Assembly: GCA_903934295.1 (NCBI GenBank)
Contig: CAIZNI010000066.1
Coordinates: 1-64,000, forward strand
Length of the DNA stretch: 64,000 bases
Origin: an uncultured beta proteobacterium
GTDB taxonomy: Bacteria > Pseudomonadota > Gammaproteobacteria > Burkholderiales > Burkholderiaceae_E
Direction of reading: 5' to 3'
The translations under genes and the position numbers were made by a program. The notes below the pieces were generated by a model. That model made no database searches. It saw only the letters and a list, made by a program, of their open reading frames with translations, and was not told the origin of the DNA. This document shows, one piece after another, positions 1 to 8,040 of the stretch (positions are counted from its first letter, which is position 1; the number at the start of each line of letters is the position of its first letter).

Positions 1-2
1 CG

Positions 3-1115
3 GCGCCCGCGACCCGCCCGGCCCCGGCCCCGGCCCCGGCGCGCGCACCGGCCCCCACGGCCCGTCCGGCCCCGGCGCCGCTCGAGTTCCAGGACACCAT
101 CGCCGAAGCACTGGGCGAGGCTCGGGAGTCGATCACCGAAGCGGTCCAGACATCGGTGATGGCGGAACTGCGTCAGATGAAGCACTTCATTGCCGACCAG
201 ATCGAGGCCCTGAGCTGGTTTGACGAGACCCGTCGCCAGCCGGTGCGCAAGCGTCTGCTCAAGACCCTGATGACCGCCGGCTTCTCGCCGGCTCTGGGCC
301 GCGCGCTGGTCAATCGGGTGCCCGCCGAGCTGGATGAAGTTCAGGCGCTCGGGTGGACCGCCAAGGCACTCGAGCGCAATCTGCGCTGCGATGCCGATGG
401 CAGCCTGTTCGATGCCGGTGGCATCTTCGCGCTGATCGGACCGACCGGCGTGGGCAAGACCACCTCGACCGCCAAGATCGCGGCCAACTTCGCGCTCAAG
501 CATGGCACCCAGTCGATGGGGCTGATCACCGTCGACGCCTATCGGATCGGTGCGCAGGACCAGTTGCGCAGCTTCGGCCGGATGCTGGGCGTGCCGGTGC
601 ATGTCGCCCACGACACCGCCTCGCTGAACGATTTCCTGCAACTGTTCGCCAAGAAGAAACTGGTGCTGATCGACACCGCCGGCATCGGCCAGCGCGATCC
701 CCGGGTCGACGAACTGCTGGCCTCGCTGTCGGCCAAGGCGGTCCGCAAGCTGCTCGTGGTCAACGCCGCGGCCCAGGTCGAGACCCAGGAGGAAGTCATC
801 ACCGCGTATCGCGGCGCCCAGGCCGCTGGCATGATCATCTCCAAGCTCGACGAGGCGGTGCGTCCGGCCGGTGCGCTGGATTGCGCGATCCGGCACCGGA
901 TGCGGGTGGTGGGCGTGGCCGATGGCCAGCGGGTGCCCGAGGACTGGTCCTGGCCCGATGGCCGGGCGCTGATCCGGCGTGCCCTGTCGGTGCAGTCGTC
1001 ACCCGCGTTCGCGATCGACGATCAGATGCTGGGAATGATGTTCACCGGCAGCCGCGGCGCGGGCGCTGGCGCCTCTGCCGCCGGCGCTGCCGCCCGTCGG
1101 CGCTCCGATGTTTGA
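3..1115 (+). CDS. flhF: Flagellar biosynthesis GTPase FlhF (5' end outside window)
   Basis: SRP-family GTPase that sets the site and number of polar flagella at the cytoplasmic membrane. The reading frame is open from the first base, so the gene starts upstream of the window. An Ala/Pro-rich stretch (FlhF 'B' region) is followed by the helical N domain and the G domain. Visible GTPase motifs are the P-loop GPTGVGKTT (near base 440), DAYRIGAQDQL (G2), LIDTAGIGQRD (G3) and SKLDEA, a variant of the TKLDE motif (G4). It overlaps flhG by 8 bp, so the two are probably co-translated. The family assignment is secure. An internal ATG at 156 is not a likely start, because homologous B-region sequence continues upstream of it. 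Confidence 0.95.
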   Translation, partial: APATRPAPAPAPARAPAPTARPAPAPLEFQDTIAEALGEARESITEAVQTSVMAELRQMKHFIADQIEALSWFDETRRQPVRKRLLKTLMTAGFSPALGRALVNRVPAELDEVQALGWTAKALERNLRCDADGSLFDAGGIFALIGPTGVGKTTSTAKIAANFALKHGTQSMGLITVDAYRIGAQDQLRSFGRMLGVPVHVAHDTASLNDFLQLFAKKKLVLIDTAGIGQRDPRVDELLASLSAKAVRKLLVVNAAAQVETQEEVITAYRGAQAAGMIISKLDEAVRPAGALDCAIRHRMRVVGVADGQRVPEDWSWPDGRALIRRALSVQSSPAFAIDDQMLGMMFTGSRGAGAGASAAGAAARRRSDV

Positions 1116-1926
1116 ACCCGGCCACGATCAGGCCAGCGGCCTGCGCCGCCTGTTCAAGCCGCGGGCGCTTCGCCTGCTGCCGGTGGCGGTCGACCCGCAG
1201 CCGTCGGTCAGCGCCGCCTTCGCCCTGAATCTGGCGGCCGCGTTGGTGCGAAGCGGCTGGAATCCGATCGTGCTCGATGCTCATCGGCAGGGCGTGGGCA
1301 GCCTGTTCGGGCTCGACTCCGGCTATGAACTCGATGATCTGATGGCGGGGCGATGCAGCTTCTCGCAGGCGATGCGTCGCAGCCCCGAGGGGGTGGCGGT
1401 GCTGATGGCACGGCGGGGCCTGGGTTCGATCGCCGCCGATCCGCGCACCGCCGAGGCGGTGTTCAGTGCGCTGGCCTCGCTGAGCGGCGCCTTCGACGTG
1501 GCGTTGCTGCATGCGCCGGCGGCCACCCTGGGCGCGCTGCTGTGCGAACAGGAAGCCGAGACCGCGCTGCTGTGCGGTCCGGATGACCGCGACCTCACCG
1601 ACACCTACGCCCGCCTGAAATCGATGGTCAACGACCACCACCTGTCGCGTTTTCGCGTCGTCTTCGATGGAACGCACTCGCCGGCCGATGCGGCCTCGCG
1701 CCATCGCCGTCTGGCGGCTGCGGCCGCCCGCTTCCTGGACGTGTCGGTCCTCTTCGGCGGCTCGATGGGCAAGGGCGCTGATCGTGACGCGGCGGTTCGC
1801 GACCGGCGCAGCGTATTCTCTGTCGCGGCCGACGGGCCGGCGGCGCGCGCGTTCGAGCGGATCGCCTCGGCGGCCCACGACTGGCGCATGCCGGCCTTCA
1901 CGCCGGACCTGCGCACGATTCATTGA
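1108..1926 (+). CDS. flhG: FlhG/FleN-like MinD-family protein with degenerate P-loop
   Basis: Placed between flhF and fliA, where FlhG (FleN/YlxH), the MinD-type ATPase that counteracts FlhF, is expected. 272 aa, normal for the family. The start region keeps family features such as the DQASGLRRLF opening, followed by NLAAALVRSG and the strand-2 segment PIVLDAHRQGVGSLFGL. The deviant Walker A motif (KGGVGKT type) is missing: the corresponding segment reads AVDPQPSVSAAFALNLAAAL, with no signature lysine. It may therefore not hydrolyse ATP as classical FlhG does. Its 3' end overlaps the alternative TTG of fliA. Identity rests on position and overall fold pattern, so it is less certain than its neighbours. 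Confidence 0.75.
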   Translation: MFEPGHDQASGLRRLFKPRALRLLPVAVDPQPSVSAAFALNLAAALVRSGWNPIVLDAHRQGVGSLFGLDSGYELDDLMAGRCSFSQAMRRSPEGVAVLMARRGLGSIAADPRTAEAVFSALASLSGAFDVALLHAPAATLGALLCEQEAETALLCGPDDRDLTDTYARLKSMVNDHHLSRFRVVFDGTHSPADAASRHRRLAAAAARFLDVSVLFGGSMGKGADRDAAVRDRRSVFSVAADGPAARAFERIASAAHDWRMPAFTPDLRTIH

Positions 1927-1940
1927 GCAAGGCGACCGAT

Positions 1941-2657
1941 ATGTATACCTCTCGCGGGACCCTCGATCGGCAGGCGGCGGTCAACCAGTACGGACAGCTG
2001 GTGCGCCGCGTGGCCGCGCAGCTGATCGCCAAGCTGCCGGCGAATGTCGAAATGGATGATCTGGTGCAGGCCGGCATGATCGGGTTGTTCGATGCGCTGT
2101 CGCGTTATCAGACCGACCAGGGTGCCCAGTTCGAGACCTTCGCGATGCAGCGGGTCCGTGGCGCGATGCTCGATGAGCTGCGTGCCAATGACTGGATGCC
2201 GCGGTCGGTGCGACGCAGCCAGCGCACCATCGAGACGGCGATCCGCAAGCTCGAGCAGCGCCTGAAGCGTCCTCCGCTCGATCTCGAGATCGCCGCCGAG
2301 CTGAGCATGTCGATCGATGCCTATCACGCGATGCTGGGCGATGCCCGCGGCGCGCAGCTGATCTATCTCGATGAAATGGGGTCCAACGACTCCGAGGAAG
2401 GCTTTCTCGACCGGCACCTGGTCGCCGACAAGGGCGAGCCGTCCTCGATGCTGCATGACGACCGGTTTCGTGCGGCACTGATCGCTGCCATCGAGGACCT
2501 GCCGGAACGCGAGAAGCAGGTCATGGGCATGTACTACGAACAGGACATGAACCTGAAAGAGATCGGTGCCGTGCTCGGCGTGACCGAGTCGCGTGTGTCG
2601 CAACTGCACAGCCAGTCGGTTGCCCGGTTGCGGACCCGCTTGCGGGCCTGGTCTTGA
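1941..2657 (+). CDS. fliA: Flagellar sigma factor FliA (sigma-28)
   Basis: RNA polymerase sigma factor for late flagellar and chemotaxis genes, inhibited by FlgM. Region 2 is seen in DDLVQAGMIGLFDAL and FETFAMQRVRGAMLDELR. Region 3 follows WMPRSVRR. Region 4 has LPEREKQVMGMYY and a helix-turn-helix around LKEIGAVLGVTESRVSQL. I chose ATG 1941 (MYTSRG..., 238 aa) because Burkholderiales FliA proteins typically begin MYT and an AAGG lies 8 bp upstream. A TTG at 1923 would add six residues and overlap the flhG stop. FliA-type promoters at flgM and flgB in this window are its likely targets. Confidence 0.95.
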   Translation: MYTSRGTLDRQAAVNQYGQLVRRVAAQLIAKLPANVEMDDLVQAGMIGLFDALSRYQTDQGAQFETFAMQRVRGAMLDELRANDWMPRSVRRSQRTIETAIRKLEQRLKRPPLDLEIAAELSMSIDAYHAMLGDARGAQLIYLDEMGSNDSEEGFLDRHLVADKGEPSSMLHDDRFRAALIAAIEDLPEREKQVMGMYYEQDMNLKEIGAVLGVTESRVSQLHSQSVARLRTRLRAWS

Positions 2658-3427
2658 CGGGTCCCCGCGCGCGCGGCGCCGACCCCGCGGCAGCGCCGCG
2701 GCCGTCGGCCAGCGCGCGCGCACGCGCTCCGGTCACCGGCGATCTGGATCGTCTGGTCGGTGGCGTCGCCATCGAAGTGCAGCGGCACACCGCGGCCCTG
2801 GACGAGCTGGCCCGCGGGATCGATCAGGCCACCGCCGGGGCGCGCGAACTGCAGCGCGGCGCCGCGACGGGTCGCGAACAGATCGTCCAGACCCGGGCCG
2901 TCGTCGGCCGGGTCGGCCGGGAAGTCGCGCAGGTGGTCGATTCGCTTCGTCTGGTGGCTGGATCGGCGGATGAGATCTCGCAGATTGCCCTGCAGACGCG
3001 GCTGGTCGCCTTCAATGCCTCGGTCGAGGCCAAGCGCGCCGGCGATGCCGGACGGGGTTTCGGGGTAGTGGCCGAGGCGGTCAAGGACCTCGCCGGCAAG
3101 GTGGATCAGTCCTCGCGCATCATCATGGCCACCCTGCGTCAGCTGGATCAGCGCATCGGCCTGCTCGCGCGCGAAATCGCCGCCGATGCGGACAGCCCGC
3201 CGAGCGAATTCGGGCGGGCGCTGTCGGCGGCCGAGCAGGCGGTGATCGATCTGGGGGAAGCGGCTGGGCGCCATCTGGTCGACTGCCATCAGGTGGGCAG
3301 TCAGGTCAGGACGGTGGGCGAGCGCCTGCCGGAACTCAGCCGGCAGCTGGAAGCCGTTCGGTCAGCCGCGCGCCGAGAGCCCGCTCAGCGGGTGTCTGCC
3401 GCGCCGCCCGTCAGTCGTCGGGGCTGA
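2654..3427 (+). CDS. Soluble MCP-like signalling protein coupled to fliA
   Basis: 257 aa, TTG start overlapping the fliA stop (TTGA), which suggests translational coupling. Residues about 110-150 match the chemoreceptor hairpin tip: QTRLVAFNASVEAKRAGDAG, then RGFGVVAEAVKDLA. Flanking sequence is helical and fits a short coiled-coil signalling domain. There is no transmembrane segment, HAMP or sensor domain, and the first 25 residues are Ala/Pro/Arg-rich. Canonical chemoreceptors have QTN at the tip, here QTR. It could be a cytoplasmic partner of CheA/CheW or a degenerate receptor-like regulator. No conserved methylation region is obvious. Function beyond the signalling fold is unknown. Confidence 0.7.
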   Translation: MTGPRARGADPAAAPRPSASARARAPVTGDLDRLVGGVAIEVQRHTAALDELARGIDQATAGARELQRGAATGREQIVQTRAVVGRVGREVAQVVDSLRLVAGSADEISQIALQTRLVAFNASVEAKRAGDAGRGFGVVAEAVKDLAGKVDQSSRIIMATLRQLDQRIGLLAREIAADADSPPSEFGRALSAAEQAVIDLGEAAGRHLVDCHQVGSQVRTVGERLPELSRQLEAVRSAARREPAQRVSAAPPVSRRG

Positions 3428-3775
3428 TCAGGCCGAGCGCAGGACCCGCGACGGCCGGGCCAGTCCGCTGCCACCGGTGTTGCCATAGGTGGTCGACGGC
3501 TCGAACAGCGTGTTCAGTGCGCGCTGATTGCCAGCCGCTGCCCGCTGCAGCAGTTCCGCATTCACTTTCAACTGGCGCGCACCGGCTGCCAGGCGCTCAC
3601 GGGCGGCCGGGTCCGGTTGACTTGCGCGCCGGGCGCGCAGATCCGCCATCGCGCCGGTCAGTGCATCGGCAGCCTGCTGAAGCCGGGCCAGATCGCCGGC
3701 AATCAGCGCCTCGTGCTGCTGCGCCAGGGCATTGAGCGCCTGGTCGAGGGAATCCGGAGCGGCAGCTAGGGGCAT
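3428..3775 (-). CDS. flgN: FlgN-like export chaperone
   Basis: 115 aa, mostly helical, Ala/Leu/Gln-rich. The N-terminal helix pattern (LDQALNALAQQHEALIAGD) resembles the FlgN family, which chaperones the hook-filament junction proteins FlgK and FlgL to the export gate. FlgN sequences diverge strongly, so the assignment rests mainly on position: it starts 9 bp after flgM on the same strand, the usual flgM-flgN order. Its C-terminal half contains the FlgK/FlgL-binding amphipathic helix region, followed by a tail ending RPSRVLRSA. It is tail-to-tail and abutting with the MCP-like gene. Confidence 0.75.
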   Translation of the reverse strand: MPLAAAPDSLDQALNALAQQHEALIAGDLARLQQAADALTGAMADLRARRASQPDPAARERLAAGARQLKVNAELLQRAAAGNQRALNTLFEPSTTYGNTGGSGLARPSRVLRSA

Positions 3776-3784
3776 GGCGTGTGC

Positions 3785-4087
3785 TTATCGGGTGATGGTC
3801 TGCAGCAGTTCGGCTGCGGCGCTGATCATCTTTTCTGCCACCGCCTGCGAGGACACATTGAAGGTGCCCGCGTCGATCGCGGCGCGAACCTCGGCGACCT
3901 TGTCGCTGCGCACCGGTGCCTGGCTGCCCTCGGCGGCCATGCTGCGCGAGGTGGCCGACAGCTCGATGCGGTCGACCGGTGCCGCGCCAGCCACTTCCTG
4001 CGAGCCGGCCGCGGGTGATCGTGTTCCGTTGGCGGCACGGGCAGCAATGTCTGCCTGAACCGAGTCTGTGCTGTTTCCAATTTTCAT
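3785..4087 (-). CDS. flgM: Anti-sigma-28 factor FlgM
   Basis: 100 aa. Binds FliA until the hook is complete and is then exported. The N-terminal half is disordered and Ala/Ser-rich. The C-terminal half has the conserved helices, seen in DKVAEVRAAIDAGTFNVSSQ and AVAEKMI near the end. ATG 4087 has a strong AAGGAG site nearby (ACAAGGAGCCAAAA before the ATG). A near-perfect FliA promoter lies 50 bp upstream, giving the usual late-gene feedback control of flgM. It is first in a flgM-flgN unit. Confidence 0.93.
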   Translation of the reverse strand: MKIGNSTDSVQADIAARAANGTRSPAAGSQEVAGAAPVDRIELSATSRSMAAEGSQAPVRSDKVAEVRAAIDAGTFNVSSQAVAEKMISAAAELLQTITR

Positions 4088-4136
4088 TTTTGGCTCCTTG
4101 TCAGCCTAACGACAGTTTCCTGACGCTGTGGAACTG

Positions 4137-4163
4137 TTATCGGCGACGTTGCCCGGAACTTTA
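4137..4163 (-). promoter_or_regulatory. FliA (sigma-28) promoter for flgM
   Basis: On the minus strand the sequence reads TAAAGTTC, an 11-bp spacer, then GCCGATAA. This matches the enterobacterial sigma-28 consensus (TAAAGTTT, N11, GCCGATAA) at 15 of 16 positions with exact spacing. It is about 50 bp upstream of the flgM ATG. Confidence 0.92.
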
Positions 4164-4192
4164 ATGGTCTGGCGGCTGCCTGTCGATTTGGG

Positions 4193-4969
4193 TCAAAGGC
4201 GCAGTTCAACCGTGCGGTCCCGCAGCGTGCCGGCGATCACCCTGCCGGACTCCGTGCGCACCCGCAGACTCTGTCCTTCACTACCCGGCGTCAAGGCCAC
4301 TCCGTCACTGGTCAGGGAGAATCCCTGACCGACAACGATGATCTGAACGGGATCGCCGGCATTGACGGTCGGCGGTACCCGCAGGGCATCGACACGCAGA
4401 GGCTGACCGGCGGCGATGCTTCGTGTCAGTTGTTTTCCGTTGAGCGTCGTCGGATCGGTGACCAGCGGCGTGTTCTCGCGCGTCAGGTCGAATTCCTCCA
4501 GTCGAACGTCGCTGGCGTTCAGCGCGGCGCCCTGGCTGAGCGCGGTGTTGGCGATGGCGACCATCGCGAACACCTGGATGTGGACGGGCAGGCGCACCGA
4601 CCAGCTGGCGCCCGCGGTGCAGCGGATGCCGACCTGGGTGCGGCCCCACAGCTTGCCCCCGGGTGGCACGAAAGGTTCCGCGCTGGCGCAGGGCGCGAGC
4701 TGCACCCGGGTGTCGAGCTGACCGACCCGGATCTCGATGCGATTGCGGGTGCCCAGTTCCCGCTCGGCCAGCAGCCGGATCGCCTGTTCGGTGGGGTCGA
4801 CCGGGGCCAGGGCGGGGGCAGGGGAGGCGAGCGGGGCGGCAGGCGCCGTGCCCCCGTTCGGCGTCGCCGCGAGGCTGGCCGGTCTGGCCATGGCCACCGA
4901 CTGGGCGAGTGCAGGCAAGGCAATCCAGGAGCCGATCAGCAGCAGGCAGGCGACGGGCAGTGCTCTCAT
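4193..4969 (-). CDS. flgA: Flagellar P-ring assembly chaperone FlgA
   Basis: Periplasmic chaperone needed for FlgI polymerisation into the P ring. 258 aa from ATG 4969, which is preceded by CCGGAG at a suitable distance and gives a clean signal peptide (MRALPVACLLLIGSWIALPA, cleaved near ALAQ). A longer reading frame upstream (to 5044) lacks a good ribosome site. The N-terminal part is Ala/Pro-rich after cleavage. The SAF-like C-terminal domain contains RSIAAGQPLRVDALRVPPTV, then GDPVQIIVVGQGF, typical of FlgA. It is divergent from flgB across a 163-bp control region. Confidence 0.93.
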   Translation of the reverse strand: MRALPVACLLLIGSWIALPALAQSVAMARPASLAATPNGGTAPAAPLASPAPALAPVDPTEQAIRLLAERELGTRNRIEIRVGQLDTRVQLAPCASAEPFVPPGGKLWGRTQVGIRCTAGASWSVRLPVHIQVFAMVAIANTALSQGAALNASDVRLEEFDLTRENTPLVTDPTTLNGKQLTRSIAAGQPLRVDALRVPPTVNAGDPVQIIVVGQGFSLTSDGVALTPGSEGQSLRVRTESGRVIAGTLRDRTVELRL

Positions 4970-5063
4970 GACGGACTCCGGTTCGATCGAGGGTGCCACT
5001 TTGCCCTTGTCCCGGCGGTCCCGGGAGCGGGAATAGGGGCGCAAGCCCGGTGCTTATCCGGAC

Positions 5064-5089
5064 TTAAGAAATCGCAGCGCGGCCGATGA
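5064..5089 (+). promoter_or_regulatory. Candidate FliA-type promoter for flgB operon
   Basis: TTAAGAAA, 10 bp, GCCGATGA resembles the sigma-28 pattern, with a conserved GCCGAT core but a weaker -35 and spacing one base short. It ends 43 bp before flgB. It could be a secondary FliA promoter of the rod-hook operon, with a FlhDC-dependent promoter elsewhere in the 163-bp gap. Confidence 0.5.
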
Positions 5090-5132
5090 TCGGCCTGTCA
5101 GATTCACCCGTTCGCCTGCCGGAGAAGCCGTC

Positions 5133-5549
5133 ATGCTCGATCGATTCCTCAGCTCCATCCAGTTCCAGGGCCAGGCCTTGCAGCTGCGCGCCGACCGCCA
5201 GAAGGTGCTTGCCGGCAACATCGCCAATGCCGACACGCCGGGCTTCAAGTCGCGCGATTTCGACTTCGCCAAGGTGCTGCAGACGGCCACCAGCGGCGCG
5301 GTCGAGCCCGGCCGGATGGCCGCGGTGAGCACGCAGGCCGGCCACCTGCCAGTGGGCGCCGCCAGCAGCAATCCGCTGGACCCCAAGCTGCTGTACCGCC
5401 AGCCCGAGCAGGCGTCGATCGACGGCAACACCGTCGAGCTCGACCGTGAACGCGCCAACTTCGCCGACAACTCGGTGCGCTACGAGGCAACGCTGCGCTT
5501 CATCAATGGCGGCGTGCGAACCATGCTCTCGGCGATCCGCGGCGAATAG
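5133..5549 (+). CDS. flgB: Flagellar basal-body rod protein FlgB
   Basis: 138 aa proximal rod subunit exported by the flagellar type III apparatus without a signal peptide. Conserved N-terminal rod motif (LRADRQKVLAGNIANADTPG, then FKSRDFDF) and C-terminal region (GNTVELDRERANFADNSVRY). First gene of flgBCDEFGHIJKL. ATG 5133 has GGAGAA upstream. Confidence 0.97.
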   Translation: MLDRFLSSIQFQGQALQLRADRQKVLAGNIANADTPGFKSRDFDFAKVLQTATSGAVEPGRMAAVSTQAGHLPVGAASSNPLDPKLLYRQPEQASIDGNTVELDRERANFADNSVRYEATLRFINGGVRTMLSAIRGE

Positions 5550-5598
5550 CCGCGCAACCGATCCGCAGCCGTCTTCCTAATACAGACAGGACATCGCC

Positions 5599-6006
5599 AT
5601 GTCGCTCTCGAAGATCTTCGACATCAGCTCCACCGCGATCGCCGCGCAGAGCCAGCGGCTGAACGTGGTGGCCTCCAACCTCGCGAACGCCGACAGCGTG
5701 GCGGGCCCCGACGGCAAGGCCTACAAGGCCCGCCAGGTGGTGTTTCAGGCCCGTCAGCCCGAGCGCGTCGACGGCACCGCGGGGGTCAAGGTCAGCGGCG
5801 TGATCGAGGATGAGACGCCCGGCAAGCGCACCTTCGATCCCAAGCATCCGCAGGCTGACGCGGAGGGCTACATCACTTCCAGCAACGTCAACGTGGTCGA
5901 GGAGATGGTCAACATGATCTCGGCCTCGCGCTCTTACCAGAACAACGTCGAAGTGCTGAACACCACGCAGCAGTTGCTGGTGAAGACGCTGCAGCTCGGC
6001 CAATAA
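5599..6006 (+). CDS. flgC: Flagellar basal-body rod protein FlgC
   Basis: 135 aa rod subunit. N-terminal motif [19 protein letters not shown] and C-terminal motif [20 protein letters not shown] are diagnostic of the FlgC/FlgE/FlgG axial family, and the short length is that of FlgC. It is 49 bp after flgB and 14 bp before flgD, in the same operon. AGGA lies before the ATG. Confidence 0.97.
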   Translation: MSLSKIFDISSTAIAAQSQRLNVVASNLANADSVAGPDGKAYKARQVVFQARQPERVDGTAGVKVSGVIEDETPGKRTFDPKHPQADAEGYITSSNVNVVEEMVNMISASRSYQNNVEVLNTTQQLLVKTLQLGQ

Positions 6007-6020
6007 CCGGAAAGCCCGCC

Positions 6021-6740
6021 ATGACCGCCGTCACCTCCTCCTCTACCGCCATTGCCGACCAGAATGCGGCCCGCCTCGCGCAGGCCGCCAGCGCCTCGAC
6101 GCTGAACAATCCGCTCGACAAGAAAGCCGAGTCGGGTTCGACCGCCGCCGACACCGAAGACCGTTTTCTCAAGCTGCTGGTCGCGCAGATGCGCAACCAG
6201 GATCCGCTCAATCCGCTGGACAACGCGCAGGTCACCACGCAGCTGGCGCAGATCAACACGGTGCGCGGCATCGAGACGCTGAACACCTCGGTGGCCAAGC
6301 TCGTCGATCGGGGCAACGCTTCCTCGCCCCTGGATGCGGTCGGCATGCTCGGGCGCAAGGTGATGGTCGCGGGCGACCGGGTCGACAGGGCCGAGGGCGA
6401 CGCCGCCACGCGTCTGGGCTTCGAGCTGGCCGGTGCCGGCCGGCGCGCGCTGGCCGAGGTGGTCGATTCGACCGGCAAGGTGGTGTTCAGCAAGACCATC
6501 GACTCCCCGCCGGCCGGAGTCACCGCATTCGAATGGAACGGCGCCGACACCCAGGGTGCGCGCGTGCCCGCCGGCAGCTATCAGCTGCGGGTGAGCGCCA
6601 CCGACGGCACCAAAGCCATCAGCGCGACCGCACTGACGCCCGCCCAGGTGATCGGCGTGTCTCAGGCGGCCGACGGCATCCGGCTCGATCTGGCCGGTCG
6701 CGCCGGTGTGGCCGCCAGCGCGGTCAAGGCGATTCTGTAA
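6021..6740 (+). CDS. flgD: Hook-capping protein FlgD
   Basis: 239 aa scaffold cap on which hook subunits assemble. The N-terminal conserved block (DRFLKLLVAQMRNQDPLNPL, then DNAQVTTQLAQINTVRGIE) is diagnostic. The C-terminal half has the Tudor/FnIII-like capping domain, seen in AFEWNGADTQGARVPAGSYQ. Start ATG follows GGAAAG. Expressed between flgC and flgE. Confidence 0.96.
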   Translation: MTAVTSSSTAIADQNAARLAQAASASTLNNPLDKKAESGSTAADTEDRFLKLLVAQMRNQDPLNPLDNAQVTTQLAQINTVRGIETLNTSVAKLVDRGNASSPLDAVGMLGRKVMVAGDRVDRAEGDAATRLGFELAGAGRRALAEVVDSTGKVVFSKTIDSPPAGVTAFEWNGADTQGARVPAGSYQLRVSATDGTKAISATALTPAQVIGVSQAADGIRLDLAGRAGVAASAVKAIL

Positions 6741-6790
6741 CGCGGGCGCGGCCTGCAAACCTCTTTCAACGATTTTCCAGGAGCATTTCC

Positions 6791-8005
6791 ATGGGTTTTC
6801 AGCAAGGATTGAGCGGCCTGAACGCCGCCGCCCGCAACCTCGACGTCATCGGCAACAACGTGGCCAACACCAACACGGTGGGCGCGAAGTCCTCGCGCGC
6901 CGAGTTTGCCGATCTCTATGCCACCTCAATGCTCGGTGGGGGCAGCAGCGGCATCGGCATCGGCGTGACCCTGGCCGACGTCGCCCAGCAGTTCACGCAG
7001 GGTGACATCTCGACCACGAACAACCCGCTGGATGTGGCGATCACCGGCAACGGCTTCTTCCAGATGTCGACCAATGGCGCGCTGAGCTACACCCGCAACG
7101 GCCAGTTCAAGCTCGATGCCCAGGGCTTCATCACCAATTCGCAGGGCGCGCGGCTGCAGGGCCATGTGCGCGACGACGCCACCGGCGCCCTCGGCCAGAC
7201 CGTTACCGACATGCGCCTGCCGGTCACCGGCATCGCGCCCAAGGGGACCGATACCGCCGCGGTGGAACTGAATCTGGATGCGCGGGTGGCGGTGCCCACC
7301 GCGGCTTTCAATCCGGCGGTGCCGACGACCTATTCGGGGCTGACCTCGATGAGCGTGTACTCGCCCCAGGGCCAGCCGCACACCCTGGCGATGTATTTCC
7401 GCAAGACGGCTGACAACGCCTGGCAGGTCAATGCCACGCTCGACGGCACTGCCTTCCCGACCAACCCGGTCTCGACCTTCACCTTCGGTACCAACGGCCT
7501 GCAGACGGCGCCCGCGCCGGTGGCCCTCACCGTGCCGTTTCCGGCAGGCGAGGGTGGCCCGCTGCCGGTCTCGGTCGACCTGAAGGGCGTGACGCAGTAC
7601 GGATCGCCTTTCGTGGTGAATTCGCTGGAACAGAACGGCTACGGCTCGGGCGATCTGGCGGGCTTCACCTTCGGTGCCGACGGCAAGCTGCTGGCGCGCT
7701 ACACCAACGGGCGCACCCAGGAGCAGGGCGAGCTCACCCTGGTGAACTTCCGCAATGCGCAGGGTCTGCAGGCGATCGGCGCGAATCAGTGGGTCGAGAC
7801 CGCCAAGTCGGGCGTGCCCAACCAGCCGCAGGCGCCGGGAACCGGCAACCTGGGGCAGCTGCAGGCGGGCGCACTCGAGCAGTCGAACGTCGACCTGACC
7901 GGTGAGCTGGTGAGCATGATCACCGCCCAGCGGGTCTATCAGGCCAACGCCCAGACGATCAAGGCGCAGGACCAGCTCCTGCAGACCATCGTCAACCTGC
8001 GCTGA
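6791..8005 (+). CDS. flgE: Flagellar hook protein FlgE
   Basis: 404 aa hook subunit. I chose ATG 6791 (MGFQQGLSGLNAAARNLDVI) over upstream in-frame codons because it matches the family N-terminus and has AGGAG 6 bp upstream. N-terminal axial motif NLDVIGNNVANTNTVGAKSS. The central variable domain is Thr/Ala/Pro-rich. The C-terminal motif QSNVDLTGELVSMITAQRVY forms the coiled-coil core. Length is typical for a proteobacterial hook protein. Confidence 0.97.
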   Translation: MGFQQGLSGLNAAARNLDVIGNNVANTNTVGAKSSRAEFADLYATSMLGGGSSGIGIGVTLADVAQQFTQGDISTTNNPLDVAITGNGFFQMSTNGALSYTRNGQFKLDAQGFITNSQGARLQGHVRDDATGALGQTVTDMRLPVTGIAPKGTDTAAVELNLDARVAVPTAAFNPAVPTTYSGLTSMSVYSPQGQPHTLAMYFRKTADNAWQVNATLDGTAFPTNPVSTFTFGTNGLQTAPAPVALTVPFPAGEGGPLPVSVDLKGVTQYGSPFVVNSLEQNGYGSGDLAGFTFGADGKLLARYTNGRTQEQGELTLVNFRNAQGLQAIGANQWVETAKSGVPNQPQAPGTGNLGQLQAGALEQSNVDLTGELVSMITAQRVYQANAQTIKAQDQLLQTIVNLR

Positions 8006-8040
8006 TCGCGTCGGCGTAGACACAGGCACCGGAGACCACG

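Noticed and set aside
4970-5062. Sigma-54 promoter between flgA and flgB
   Set aside because: A TGGCAC occurs on the minus strand but the matching -12 TTGC is absent at the required spacing.
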